Shown piece after piece: positions 8,545 through 16,847 of a stretch of 64,000 bases of DNA; the first letter of the stretch is position 1, and every line of letters starts with the position of its first letter. The DNA lies in the NCBI GenBank assembly GCA_017430535.1, contig JAFRMR010000003.1, forward strand, positions 496,001 through 560,000, read 5' to 3'. Source of the stretch: Clostridia bacterium. Lineage in GTDB: Bacteria > Bacillota > Clostridia > Oscillospirales > Acutalibacteraceae. The translations under genes were made by a program, and so were the position numbers. Below the pieces are notes generated by a model that worked only from the letters and a program-made list of their open reading frames with translations, was not told the origin of the DNA and did not search any database.

Positions 8545-9045
8545 TTAGCCATTGGTAAGAGCACCGGGCTCTACCTGAGCACTAATCTTATAAGTATCCT
8601 TCGCTTTGTCCATCTTGAAGGTATAACCACCATTAGTAGCATCAGCAGTAACAGTAATCTGATAAGACATATCAGACTTAACTGTTTTTGTGCTGTCAAT
8701 ACCGCAGATAGCGTTAAAGTCATAAGTGCCGCCAGCATTAGCACCCTTGGTTGTGGTGTCGCTGAATTCATAAATAACTTTGCCGTTACCACCAGCAGCA
8801 GAAATCTTGATGGTGCCAGCACCCTGAAGGTTATTCAGAGCATACTCGGACTTAACAACTGAAAGCAGTGATTCAGCTGCATCACCAACAACGGCGTCTC
8901 TTGAAGACTGAACGTACTTAACGTACTGGGGACCCATAACAGCGATAAGAGCTACCATGATGGCGATAACGATAATAAGTTCAACAAGGGAGAAACCTTT
9001 GTTGTTCTTGCGATTTTCACGGATGTGAGCAATCTTAGTCATCAT
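8545..9045 (-). CDS. pilA: Type IV major pilin
   Basis: A 166-residue prepilin with a basic leader (about 16 residues), cleavage site KGFSLVELI, glutamate at mature position 5, the hydrophobic polymerisation helix and a roughly 120-residue globular domain rich in Ala, Gly, Ser, Thr and Lys. It is probably the main pilus subunit: it has the strongest ribosome site of the locus (GGAGG, 9 nt before the first of two tandem ATGs), its own upstream gap with a TATAAT box near 9072, and strong 3' stem-loops. The N-terminal helix nearly matches the second pilin at 6196. No clear -35 box accompanies the TATAAT. Confidence 0.93.
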   Translation of the reverse strand: MMTKIAHIRENRKNNKGFSLVELIIVIAIMVALIAVMGPQYVKYVQSSRDAVVGDAAESLLSVVKSEYALNNLQGAGTIKISAAGGNGKVIYEFSDTTTKGANAGGTYDFNAICGIDSTKTVKSDMSYQITVTADATNGGYTFKMDKAKDTYKISAQVEPGALTNG

Positions 9046-9133
9046 AATTAATTTCCTCCAAACTAAATAATTATATGTTAAACTGCCTTAAATGCTTCCC
9101 CCTTGTAAAAGCAGGCAGGTTTAACCGGATTAA

Positions 9134-9290
9134 CAATGCGCAATTCGCAATTAAGGATGCCGAAGCATAGTTAAGTAATAAGAACCTGCCTTCGGCAGAA
9201 CCTTGTTACTCGCTACGCTCGTAATAACAAGTTATAAGGGACAAGTCCGGGTCGCTTTGCTCCGGATTATGTTATGCTTCGCATATCCTG
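9134..9290. repeat. Composite intergenic repeat module
   Basis: It starts with CAATGCGCAATTCGC units, then carries a mini-hairpin CTGCC-TTC-GGCAG, then AAGGGACAAGTCCGGGTCGC and ATGCTTCGCATATCC. It shares blocks with 7961-8060 and 45963-46047. With the mini-hairpin array that follows, it fills most of the 334-bp gap between the major pilin and pilT. No coding frame is supported. Confidence 0.65.
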
Positions 9291-9296
9291 ATAAAA

Positions 9297-9374
9297 TGAT
9301 TTGACCTACGGTCATGAATCGGCTTTGCCGTGATTTGCCCGAAGGGCATGATTTGAATTGCGATGCAATTCATT
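9297..9374. repeat. Array of four mini-hairpins just after pilT
   Basis: Four perfect small inverted repeats are spaced 15-20 bp apart: TGACC-TAC-GGTCA (9302-9314), GGC-TTT-GCC (9321-9329), TGCCC-GAA-GGGCA (9336-9348) and AATTGC-GAT-GCAATT (9356-9370). They are separated by similar linkers such as ATGATTT, ATGAATC and GTGATTT. The stems differ in sequence while the spacing and linkers are kept. On the pilT transcript the third reads GCCC-UUC-GGGC, a UUCG-type loop. The array starts 5 bp past the pilT stop. Confidence 0.75.
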
Positions 9375-9379
9375 AAAAC

Positions 9380-10441
9380 TCAGATAATCTTTCTGCTCAT
9401 GGCTTCGCGGTCCTGAGCAAAATAGAGGGCGTGGTCACCGGAGATTTTACCGTGAAGGTAAAGGTCATAAAGCGAATCATCCATAAGGTGCATGCCCATT
9501 TTACGGGATGTGGCGATGGTCTGAGGTATCTGGAAGGTTTTACCGTCACGGATATTTGCCCTGATGGCGGGGATTGCCAGCATAATCTCAGTGGCAACAA
9601 CTCTGCCAACACCGTCAATTTTGGGAATAAGCTGCTGAGAAACAACACACTCAATAACATCCGCAAGCTGTGTGCGCACCTGATCCTGCTGAGCAGGCGG
9701 GAAGGTATCCAGAATACGGTCTATGGATGCTGCGGCGTTCATGGTGTGAAGAGTGGAGAGAACAAGGTGACCGGTTTCAGCAGCTGAAATAGCGGTCTGC
9801 ATAGTTTCCAGGTCTCTCATTTCACCAAGGAGGATAACATCCGGGTCCTCACGAAGGGAGGCACGCAGGGCGGCGGCAAAAGATTTGGAATCCGAGCCGA
9901 TTTCACGCTGGTTGACTACGCTCCTGCCCCGGGGATAAACATACTCAATAGGTTCCTCAATGGTAAGAATGTGGTGATCATGCCGCATATTGATATTCTG
10001 GATAAGGGCAGCAAGGGTTGTGGATTTACCGGAACCGGTAATGCCGGTAACCAGGATAAGGCCGCGCTTTTTATCACACATCTCAGCAAGGACCTCGGGA
10101 AGACCCAGGCTCTTGAGATTGGGAATTTTATCATTAAGAATACGGCCGCAAGTTGCGAAGGAGCCGGTCTGGCAATAGATATTCATACGAAGGCGGGCAA
10201 CATCTTTAATGGCATAGGCAAAGTCAACCTCACCAGTTGTGTTGAGGGTATCACGCTGCCGCTCATTCATAATGGAGTTTGCAATTTCTGCTGCTTCCTC
10301 AGCAGTGAGCTCCGCCTCCTCATAAAGAGGGCGAATGCCACCGTCAACTCGGACATTGATGGGGTAACCTGCACAGACATGGATATCGGAAGCCCTGGCG
10401 GCAATAGCGTCACGGACGATATCATCAAATGTGTGTATCAA
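9380..10441 (-). CDS. pilT: Type IV pilus retraction ATPase
   Basis: A hexameric secretion ATPase that disassembles the pilus for twitching. Visible motifs are Walker A GITGSGKSTT, the Asp box LTIEEPIEY, Walker B (DVILLGEMRD), the His box (GHLVLSTLHT) and the C-terminal PilT signature AIRANIRDGK, which separates it from PilB. The chosen start is TTG at 10441: the ribosome site AGAAGGTG lies 6 nt upstream and the resulting 353 residues match the usual PilT length. The longer frame reaching 10525 would start inside the promoter. It is the first pilus gene of the 1-10.5 kb block. Confidence 0.92.
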   Translation of the reverse strand: MIHTFDDIVRDAIAARASDIHVCAGYPINVRVDGGIRPLYEEAELTAEEAAEIANSIMNERQRDTLNTTGEVDFAYAIKDVARLRMNIYCQTGSFATCGRILNDKIPNLKSLGLPEVLAEMCDKKRGLILVTGITGSGKSTTLAALIQNINMRHDHHILTIEEPIEYVYPRGRSVVNQREIGSDSKSFAAALRASLREDPDVILLGEMRDLETMQTAISAAETGHLVLSTLHTMNAAASIDRILDTFPPAQQDQVRTQLADVIECVVSQQLIPKIDGVGRVVATEIMLAIPAIRANIRDGKTFQIPQTIATSRKMGMHLMDDSLYDLYLHGKISGDHALYFAQDREAMSRKII

Positions 10442-10513
10442 CTGGAACACCTTCTTTTTTATAATCACCGTGCGCAGGGCGCACTGTGGGTATAGTTTCA
10501 CTATCCTGCTATA

Positions 10514-10542
10514 ATAATATAACAAAACAGGGCAGATTGCAA
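10514..10542 (-). promoter_or_regulatory. Probable pilT promoter
   Basis: On the minus strand TTGCAA (10537-10542) is followed after 17 bp by TATTAT (10514-10519). The predicted transcript start near 10507 leaves a leader of about 65 nt containing a GUGCGC-CCU-GCGCAC hairpin before the TTG start. The flanking DNA up to 10620 is very AT-rich. Confidence 0.6.
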
Positions 10543-10633
10543 CATATTTTTATAATATAAAGAAAATTTTATGAATAATACACAAGTTTTTAACAGTTTT
10601 ATTTAAATGTAAATTTTTTGTAAACTTTAATTA

Positions 10634-10672
10634 AGGCGGATGATTTCCGGTCTCGCCTGTCGGTTCGGTCGG
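10634..10672. repeat. Dispersed palindromic repeat, partial copy 4
   Basis: About 39 bp match the central part of the 110-bp repeat (GGCGGATGAT-TTCCGGTCTCGCC and following CGGTCGG). The copy is truncated and lies between pilT's promoter region and the terminator of the exopolysaccharide operon. Confidence 0.7.
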
Positions 10673-10674
10673 CA

Positions 10675-10709
10675 TAAAAAACCCCGAGCATCATTCCTAA
10701 TGCCCGGGG
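10675..10709 (-). terminator. Terminator of exopolysaccharide operon
   Basis: On the minus strand a CCCCGGGCAT/ATGCTCGGGG stem (one mismatch, 8 nt loop) is followed by six T. It lies 19 bp after the stop of the polymerase/ligase gene at 10728, the last gene of the operon. Confidence 0.85.
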
Positions 10710-10727
10710 AATAAATAATATATTCTA

Positions 10728-12290
10728 TCAATTTGCTGTTTTACTTTCAGAAATAACTGTTTCTGATTCTATTTCTCCGGCTACCGATTCATCGGATTCT
10801 TCATATTCAATGTGCTCCGATTTCAGTTCAGCTTCTTCCGGTTCAGATTCCGGGCTTGATTCCTTGGATTCAGAACTTTCCTCTGCCAAATCGGGTTCTT
10901 CAATCAATTTAACCGGATACGGAGGATACTGACCGGTGGTGTTATTTGCCAAGCCAAGGAATATGAAGAAAAACGGAGCGATAAAAATAAACGAATTGCC
11001 TACAAATGCAGAGCCGATATAAGCAAGGGCACCCGCAAGGCATATGATGGTTGATTTATCAACACTTTTGCGCTTTATGAGAGCTTTGATATATACAGCA
11101 ATCAATCCGCCAAGGTAACATAAACCCGCCGGGATCCCGTAATAGGCCATATTCTCCAGATACTCATTGTGTGCCTTATCTGCATGGGTTTCCGTGCCCA
11201 AGCGCTCTGCGGTACCTTCAATGCCCCAGCCGATAAAGGGTTTTTCTTTGATATAATGAGCAGTGTGAGTCCAGAGAGTCCACCTTAATGTGCCTGCTTC
11301 ACCTGCTGATTCATCGTTTTCAACTATCTTCTGAACATCTTTGCCCAAAGAAGCGAACTCACTGAAAAAGCTGGGCGTAAACAAACCGGTAACAAAAACT
11401 ATACCCATAAATACCGCAAACAGGCCCAATACGGCAAAACTGAATTTTTTGTTTTTGTATGTTACAGCCACAAAAAGAAAAACAAAAGAAACAATTGCGG
11501 CAAGGAAGGGGCCCATACTGTCATTAATTGCTAAGACAAAGGTATTAAGGCACATTATTAAAAAGGCAATTATCCTGCAACCTTTGCTCTCATCAAGCGC
11601 AGCAAGACCTGCTGCAAGCATTATTGAAATTGAAAGATAATAGGCATAAAAATTATGAGTGTAGAATATTCCGCTGACATACTCATCACCTATTATTGTG
11701 ATATCGGTAACATATTTGTTTATCAATGTAAGAGCAGCTATTACTACGCCCGTTGCAAGGAAAAACCAAACTGCAAACTTTTTGAGTTTTTCCTTTTTAA
11801 TAAGCGACCCGCAAAGATAAAAAATCATCATATAACCGATAACCTGAAGCACACCTTCTGCACGGGAAGTAAAACCAAAAATATAATTCGGCTCGGTTTT
11901 ATTAACTATTGAAGAAACAATAATCAAAACAGAGTATAAAACAAAAAAGTAGAGAGGTAACGAATCAATATTAACAATGCGGTATGCGGCTTTTTTTGCA
12001 TATGCTATATATGCCAGAATTGCCGGAATCAAAAAAAACGCACCGAGCAAAAAAGCATAATGCACAATGGGAGAATAGTAATCACCGGCAGATTCCGCCG
12101 TATTAAAAAAATGAAAATAATCCTCAAATGTCCAATCGTTCTGGTCTTTATAAAGGAACGCAAATGACACCATGTGAACTATTGGGGTAAGCAGATAAAC
12201 CACAACCGGCACCATAAGCCAAAGCTCATGATGCTTGGGGAAAATATCGCTTAGTGTGTACTTGTTTTCGGTAATGGATTTAAGGTTCAT
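10728..12290 (-). CDS. O-antigen ligase/polymerase family membrane protein
   Basis: A 520-residue protein with about 12 hydrophobic helices over residues 25-455 and a large extracytoplasmic loop (about 290-370) containing the conserved pattern RWTLW..PFIGWGIEGTAERLG...HNEYLENMAYYG, as in Wzy/WaaL-type proteins. The usual role is to polymerise or ligate lipid-linked oligosaccharide repeats outside the membrane. Residues about 457-520 form an unusual hydrophilic Glu/Ser-rich tail. It is the last gene of the operon, 18 bp after the flippase, with GGAGG 4 nt before ATG. Polymerase versus ligase cannot be settled from sequence alone. Confidence 0.85.
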   Translation of the reverse strand: MNLKSITENKYTLSDIFPKHHELWLMVPVVVYLLTPIVHMVSFAFLYKDQNDWTFEDYFHFFNTAESAGDYYSPIVHYAFLLGAFFLIPAILAYIAYAKKAAYRIVNIDSLPLYFFVLYSVLIIVSSIVNKTEPNYIFGFTSRAEGVLQVIGYMMIFYLCGSLIKKEKLKKFAVWFFLATGVVIAALTLINKYVTDITIIGDEYVSGIFYTHNFYAYYLSISIMLAAGLAALDESKGCRIIAFLIMCLNTFVLAINDSMGPFLAAIVSFVFLFVAVTYKNKKFSFAVLGLFAVFMGIVFVTGLFTPSFFSEFASLGKDVQKIVENDESAGEAGTLRWTLWTHTAHYIKEKPFIGWGIEGTAERLGTETHADKAHNEYLENMAYYGIPAGLCYLGGLIAVYIKALIKRKSVDKSTIICLAGALAYIGSAFVGNSFIFIAPFFFIFLGLANNTTGQYPPYPVKLIEEPDLAEESSESKESSPESEPEEAELKSEHIEYEESDESVAGEIESETVISESKTAN

Positions 12291-12308
12291 AGGGCCTCCA
12301 TTGCTTTC

Positions 12309-13778
12309 TTATGTGTTTCTGAGTGAAAGAACTGTCCTGACAAATTTTATTATCTTTTTTCGCAGCAGAACAGCAACCAATATGAATACCACTAACAAGG
12401 CAAACCTTATATACGGGTAATCATAAGTAAAAAGAATTGATAAGCCTGCAAGAGTAAAAACGCAGGATATCAGCACTATTTTTTTGGTATTATATGGTTT
12501 TACTCCACCACAATACTTTTGACAGACTATATTCATAAAAATATAATGCCCAATTGCATAAAGAATATAGCATGCAAGGGTGGTGTAACCTGCGGCTATA
12601 TATCCGTATTTTTTAATGAAAATAAAATTAAGAACAATATTAAGTGCGGCACCTATGATGCTTGCAAGAGTTATAAAAAAACGTTTCTCATAATAGAATT
12701 CAAATTTTGCAAACATATCATAGCAATACATAAAGAATACACTTATTGTAACAGGTGGAACAACCCATATTGCTTCATAGTATTCGAGAGGAGCAAATAT
12801 TTTAATAATTTCGGGGGCAACGCATATAAGCAACAAATTAATTACAGCTATTCCTATTAACGATGCATAAGCTATTGGAGCAATTTTGTTAATTTCTTTT
12901 GACTTTATTTTCTGATAAACCCAGGGATTTAACGTTTGAAGCAACGCATTATTAAGTATTGTCAATATCAGCGCAAGAGAATAGGCTAAACTGTATATGC
13001 CAGCTGCACTATCGCTTACCATTCTCTCTATCATTATCCTGTCGGAGCTTGACAAAACCACTTGTGATAGGTAATGCGGAACAAGTGGCAGGTTAAACAG
13101 AATTGCATATTTCCAATAATAACCGGAAAAGAATTGTTTGCCTTTTTTCAGTTGGATTATATAAAGCGGAATATAGACTATAAATGCAATAATAACGCTT
13201 CCCAAAATTCTTGCGGTTACTTTATCTTCTGAATTCTTGATAAGTGTGATAGATAAAACAGGGCTGAGAATGGATGCCGTTAGAGTCACGGCTATCAGAG
13301 TTTTATACTTATATCTGTTTCTTTGCTCTGCTGACCAGAATCCAATTATCGCAGAGAGCCATATAAGCAATATCATTGATAAAACCTGAATGGTTGTTAG
13401 AGAAAGCAGACTATTCCAATATTTATAAAACGGAAGGTAAACAATAAGCCAGATAATTGTCAGAGTTGTTGAAAGCCCCTGCATTGATGAGGCAAATCTT
13501 TTACTATCATCCTCAAATTTAACAAGTCCCTGGTGAAAAACTCCGGCCGATATATTTAGAGAAACAATAATTGTGGTTATTTGGAGCCAAGAATTAAAAA
13601 CGTTATATTGACCGTATTCAGAAGTTGAAAGCAATCTAGTGAAAATAGGCGTTGTGATTACATTTACTCCTTTTTGCAATATACCACAAATCAAGGCCCA
13701 AAATGTTGATTTAAGTGGAGCTGATAATTCTTTGCCCACACACTTTGTAAAATGGTTGTAATTATAGTTATTCATCAT
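12309..13778 (-). CDS. Polysaccharide flippase (Wzx-like)
   Basis: A 489-residue MOP-superfamily protein with about 14 hydrophobic segments, opening with GILQKGVNVITTPIFTRLLS, the characteristic first helix of Wzx-type flippases. It should move undecaprenyl-linked repeat units across the membrane to the polymerase encoded next. It overlaps the upstream glycosyltransferase by 11 bp, which supports translational coupling. Codon third positions are AT-rich compared with the nitrogen genes. Confidence 0.9.
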   Translation of the reverse strand: MMNNYNYNHFTKCVGKELSAPLKSTFWALICGILQKGVNVITTPIFTRLLSTSEYGQYNVFNSWLQITTIIVSLNISAGVFHQGLVKFEDDSKRFASSMQGLSTTLTIIWLIVYLPFYKYWNSLLSLTTIQVLSMILLIWLSAIIGFWSAEQRNRYKYKTLIAVTLTASILSPVLSITLIKNSEDKVTARILGSVIIAFIVYIPLYIIQLKKGKQFFSGYYWKYAILFNLPLVPHYLSQVVLSSSDRIMIERMVSDSAAGIYSLAYSLALILTILNNALLQTLNPWVYQKIKSKEINKIAPIAYASLIGIAVINLLLICVAPEIIKIFAPLEYYEAIWVVPPVTISVFFMYCYDMFAKFEFYYEKRFFITLASIIGAALNIVLNFIFIKKYGYIAAGYTTLACYILYAIGHYIFMNIVCQKYCGGVKPYNTKKIVLISCVFTLAGLSILFTYDYPYIRFALLVVFILVAVLLRKKIIKFVRTVLSLRNT

Positions 13779-14892
13779 CTAAAAAATGCTTTTTAATTGT
13801 GTTTTGAACACTTTTGGGGATTATGTGAGATGCAATAAATAGTATAGATTTTCCAAATTTATATGGAAATGAGCTAAATTTGCAGATATTATCATAGAAA
13901 AAAGAGAACTGTTCCCTAGTGAAAGAGTACAATTCTTCATCGTTGCAGTCAAAAGGTAAATAGTATTTGCAGTTACCATAATACTTAATGATTTCTGATG
14001 AAACTTTATATTTTCTTGCATATGATTTTAGATAGATTAAATCTTTTTTTATAGATTCATATTCATTAACAAGTTCATCGGCTATAGAAACACCATCGAT
14101 TATTCGCTTTGTTGCTCTTCCTGAAAAATTAAAGTTCTCTTCTCGTTCAACATTGTCTTTGGTTATATAACCAGAACCACCAAAGCGGTCATATTCAAAT
14201 ATAGGTATGCCTAACGCAAGTGCATATTGAACTGTTTTCCCAATAGATATAATACAATCATATTTAATAAGAATCTCCGGAGAAATAGGAACATATCGAT
14301 CTTCTTCTCCGTAAACTGTACACTTTATACCCTTAGTTTTAAGGTTCTTAATAGCTTCTCTAATTTCTTGGGGAACATGGTTGCTAACAATAGCGACACT
14401 TTTCAAAGATGCATTTGGCTGATAATTGTAGTTTCTGAAATAATTATCTGAGACGCAATTTGGAACCACTAAAATCTTTTCACTGCTCAAGTGGTGTTCA
14501 GATACTAATTGGGTTGCAAGTTCTTCACTATGAGATTGTATATAGAATATATTTTTAGCAGCAATTTTTGGCAGCAATTCAACCGGTGCGAAGCCACTTA
14601 AGCATCCAAACATTATTTTATCAATTGTAACACCTTTGGAAACAATACTAGGTAAAACAGGGAAATGATAGCATAATGCAAAATCAAAATGCATCTGAGC
14701 ATTCACTTCTGAAACAGACAAGACTGTAATATTTGATTCTTGTACGAGTTGTTTTTTAACACCGTTTTTTACTATTTGTGATACTATTGTTACATTATGA
14801 CCGTTGTTAGACAAGCCTTTAGCAATTTCCAATATATGCATTACACTTCCGTGAAACCCATCAAAATAAAAGCCTGTGATTAGAAACCTCAT
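13768..14892 (-). CDS. Putative GT-B fold glycosyltransferase
   Basis: A 374-residue protein beginning MRFLITGFYFDGFHGS, with a Rossmann-like N-terminal half (GLSNNGHNVTIVS) and a C-terminal half containing VVPNCVSDNYF and ALALGIPIFEYDRFGGSGY, which is the layout of GT-B transferases; the family number is not clear. The ATG at 14892 has GGAGG 4 nt upstream and is preferred over a start nine codons earlier. It appears to be the most AT-rich gene of the cluster, suggesting separate acquisition. Its sugar donor cannot be read from sequence. Confidence 0.65.
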   Translation of the reverse strand: MRFLITGFYFDGFHGSVMHILEIAKGLSNNGHNVTIVSQIVKNGVKKQLVQESNITVLSVSEVNAQMHFDFALCYHFPVLPSIVSKGVTIDKIMFGCLSGFAPVELLPKIAAKNIFYIQSHSEELATQLVSEHHLSSEKILVVPNCVSDNYFRNYNYQPNASLKSVAIVSNHVPQEIREAIKNLKTKGIKCTVYGEEDRYVPISPEILIKYDCIISIGKTVQYALALGIPIFEYDRFGGSGYITKDNVEREENFNFSGRATKRIIDGVSIADELVNEYESIKKDLIYLKSYARKYKVSSEIIKYYGNCKYYLPFDCNDEELYSFTREQFSFFYDNICKFSSFPYKFGKSILFIASHIIPKSVQNTIKKHFLDDE

Positions 14893-14926
14893 ATGTCCTC
14901 CGATATTAATAAGTAGCAAAACATAC

Positions 14927-16840
14927 TTACTTGATATATTTTATCCATATTTTTCTTAAGAGATTGTACATAAAGTATGGGGTCTTGTCTTTTACAAAAT
15001 TCTTAATTTTGAGTTTTTTTTCGGCAAAGCCCATGCTCTTGCTAAAAACAAGCGGCGTTTCGTTTATATCTGATATCCATTTACGCTTGTTTGAATCATA
15101 CTTCCAGACGTTATTTCCGAGAAAATCATCATCAAGAATAAAATCATCAATCAGTTCCTGCGGCAAAAGATTATAGTAAATCAAGGCTATCCATATATCC
15201 TCCGCCAAAGAAATGGAATAGTCAAAGCTTTCACCAAGAGTCCCATACCATTTTGCGTCTTCATTTGTGAATCTCAAAAAAGAGTTCTGCGCTTTTGCAA
15301 CAGAGGCAGACTCTTGCTTTGCGTCATTGCATTCGGTGACATAATTGCCGTTTTTGTCTTGTCTGAGGCACTTCAATTGACCATAAGGAACTTGCAGAGA
15401 TGCTTCTAAGAAATTTATGTTTTCATATATAGGATGGACGCCTTCTTCATAATTAAACAAACTGGTTATTGCACATCCGATTTGTTTCGGATATTTTGTG
15501 TTTCCAATCATAAAGTACTTGCCTGCAATTTTATTACCGGACAGTTTACTCAACAAGAATTGAGTAGTTCCAAAGTAACCGACATCTACGATTGTAAGCT
15601 TGTCTGTTTTTGCCTCTTGACAACAAGATGAAATGTAATTGAGGTAAGCATCTCTTAACGGTTTTGCCAGTTTAATAATTTCATCAAGATATGAACTGAT
15701 TCTTTCTTTAACCATCGCTTTTTGACGAGGCAATTCAATTCTGACATTCTTAAACTCCGGATTCACATTTGTGATATTGCAACGGGTTTCCAAAAATCTG
15801 TCAAGGTATCCTTTATAATTTAAATCTAGCAAATCGTCCAGCTCTTTTTCACTTGTAACATAAGCCCTGGATACCGCCTGCCTTGAGGTAAAAAGCATGC
15901 AGTTCCTTTGAGGTTCAACTGCCGCATTTTTGCAGTAAGAGAGATACATAGGCTGAAAAATATAGCCTTCTCTGGTTACAAAAAGAAGAAGTGAATCGTC
16001 TTTTGTATTTATCAGCCAGCGAATAAAACACGCCAAAGCTGCTCCAGTCCAAAGACCGGTAAGCTCATCATAATTATAAGCACCTGAGAAAGCATTGTTA
16101 AATAAAATCTCATTGCTGAGTTTTCCTAAAATCAGGGAGTTTTCAAACTTTCCGTTATCATATTTTTGTAATAAAGGAAACAGCTTGCTTTCAAAAAAAG
16201 AATCAACCGACTTTTTTATTAAAAAAGCTTTTTGCCCGGCCCTTTTAACAGCAATACTATCAGAAAACTTATCATCACCGATATGAAAAATACTTTTGCC
16301 ATCAAATCTGCCGACAATCTCTTTCCACAATGACCCATCACTTTTTGATTTGCCATGTTCATTTGAAACAAACAGATCAAGATTATCAGGGTAACCGCAG
16401 ATTTCAAGAAGATGCTTTACCTGCGATGATGAAAGATACATATCACTGACAAGTAAAAGCTTCTTACCGGAATTATACAATTCCATAAACAAATCACGAA
16501 CATCTTTTCTCGGACAGACAAGCTTTTCTTCCGCTTCAAGTTCAACAGTTAAAAGTTGCTCTGTTAATTCGTCTGATAAATTCTGTTCTTTTTTAATTAT
16601 CTTATAGATATCTTGAATGTTGTAGCTGTATTTTTTTTCGCTGTCAACAAGTTTTTTTTCAGCTTCAATTCGTACTTTTCTTAAATCAAAGCTAATATTC
16701 ATTCTTTGTTTCGCAAGAATTGCGGCAAGCGAAAAAACATCCGCTGGATGCAACACCTTTCTGGTAATTAAAGTGTCAAAAACATCAAACGAAACAATAT
16801 CTGTAGAATCTATAAACTTTTGAACTTTTTGAAAAACCAT
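14927..16840 (-). CDS. Large HAD-domain protein of the polysaccharide cluster
   Basis: A 637-residue protein. Residues about 10-225 carry HAD-superfamily motifs: FDVFDTLI with nucleophile D19, LLLVSDMYLSS (motif II), and HIGDDKFSDS (motif IV). The residue two after the nucleophile is Phe rather than Asp, as in dehalogenase-like HADs, so ordinary phosphatase activity is uncertain. Residues about 240-637 form a large, mostly helical domain with no motif I can name. Proteins of this layout accompany glycosyltransferases in capsule and exopolysaccharide loci; the exact role is unknown. It lies 7 bp after one transferase and 34 bp before another. Confidence 0.7.
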   Translation of the reverse strand: MVFQKVQKFIDSTDIVSFDVFDTLITRKVLHPADVFSLAAILAKQRMNISFDLRKVRIEAEKKLVDSEKKYSYNIQDIYKIIKKEQNLSDELTEQLLTVELEAEEKLVCPRKDVRDLFMELYNSGKKLLLVSDMYLSSSQVKHLLEICGYPDNLDLFVSNEHGKSKSDGSLWKEIVGRFDGKSIFHIGDDKFSDSIAVKRAGQKAFLIKKSVDSFFESKLFPLLQKYDNGKFENSLILGKLSNEILFNNAFSGAYNYDELTGLWTGAALACFIRWLINTKDDSLLLFVTREGYIFQPMYLSYCKNAAVEPQRNCMLFTSRQAVSRAYVTSEKELDDLLDLNYKGYLDRFLETRCNITNVNPEFKNVRIELPRQKAMVKERISSYLDEIIKLAKPLRDAYLNYISSCCQEAKTDKLTIVDVGYFGTTQFLLSKLSGNKIAGKYFMIGNTKYPKQIGCAITSLFNYEEGVHPIYENINFLEASLQVPYGQLKCLRQDKNGNYVTECNDAKQESASVAKAQNSFLRFTNEDAKWYGTLGESFDYSISLAEDIWIALIYYNLLPQELIDDFILDDDFLGNNVWKYDSNKRKWISDINETPLVFSKSMGFAEKKLKIKNFVKDKTPYFMYNLLRKIWIKYIK

Positions 16841-16847
16841 AATATGC

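Noticed and set aside
9297..9374. Possible CRISPR-like array
   Set aside because: The repeated palindromes differ in sequence, units are only 15-20 bp and there are no spacers or cas genes.
10442..10525. N-terminal extension of PilT by 28 residues
   Set aside because: The extended start overlaps the -10 box, has no ribosome site and adds residues not found in PilT; TTG at 10441 with AGAAGGTG fits better.
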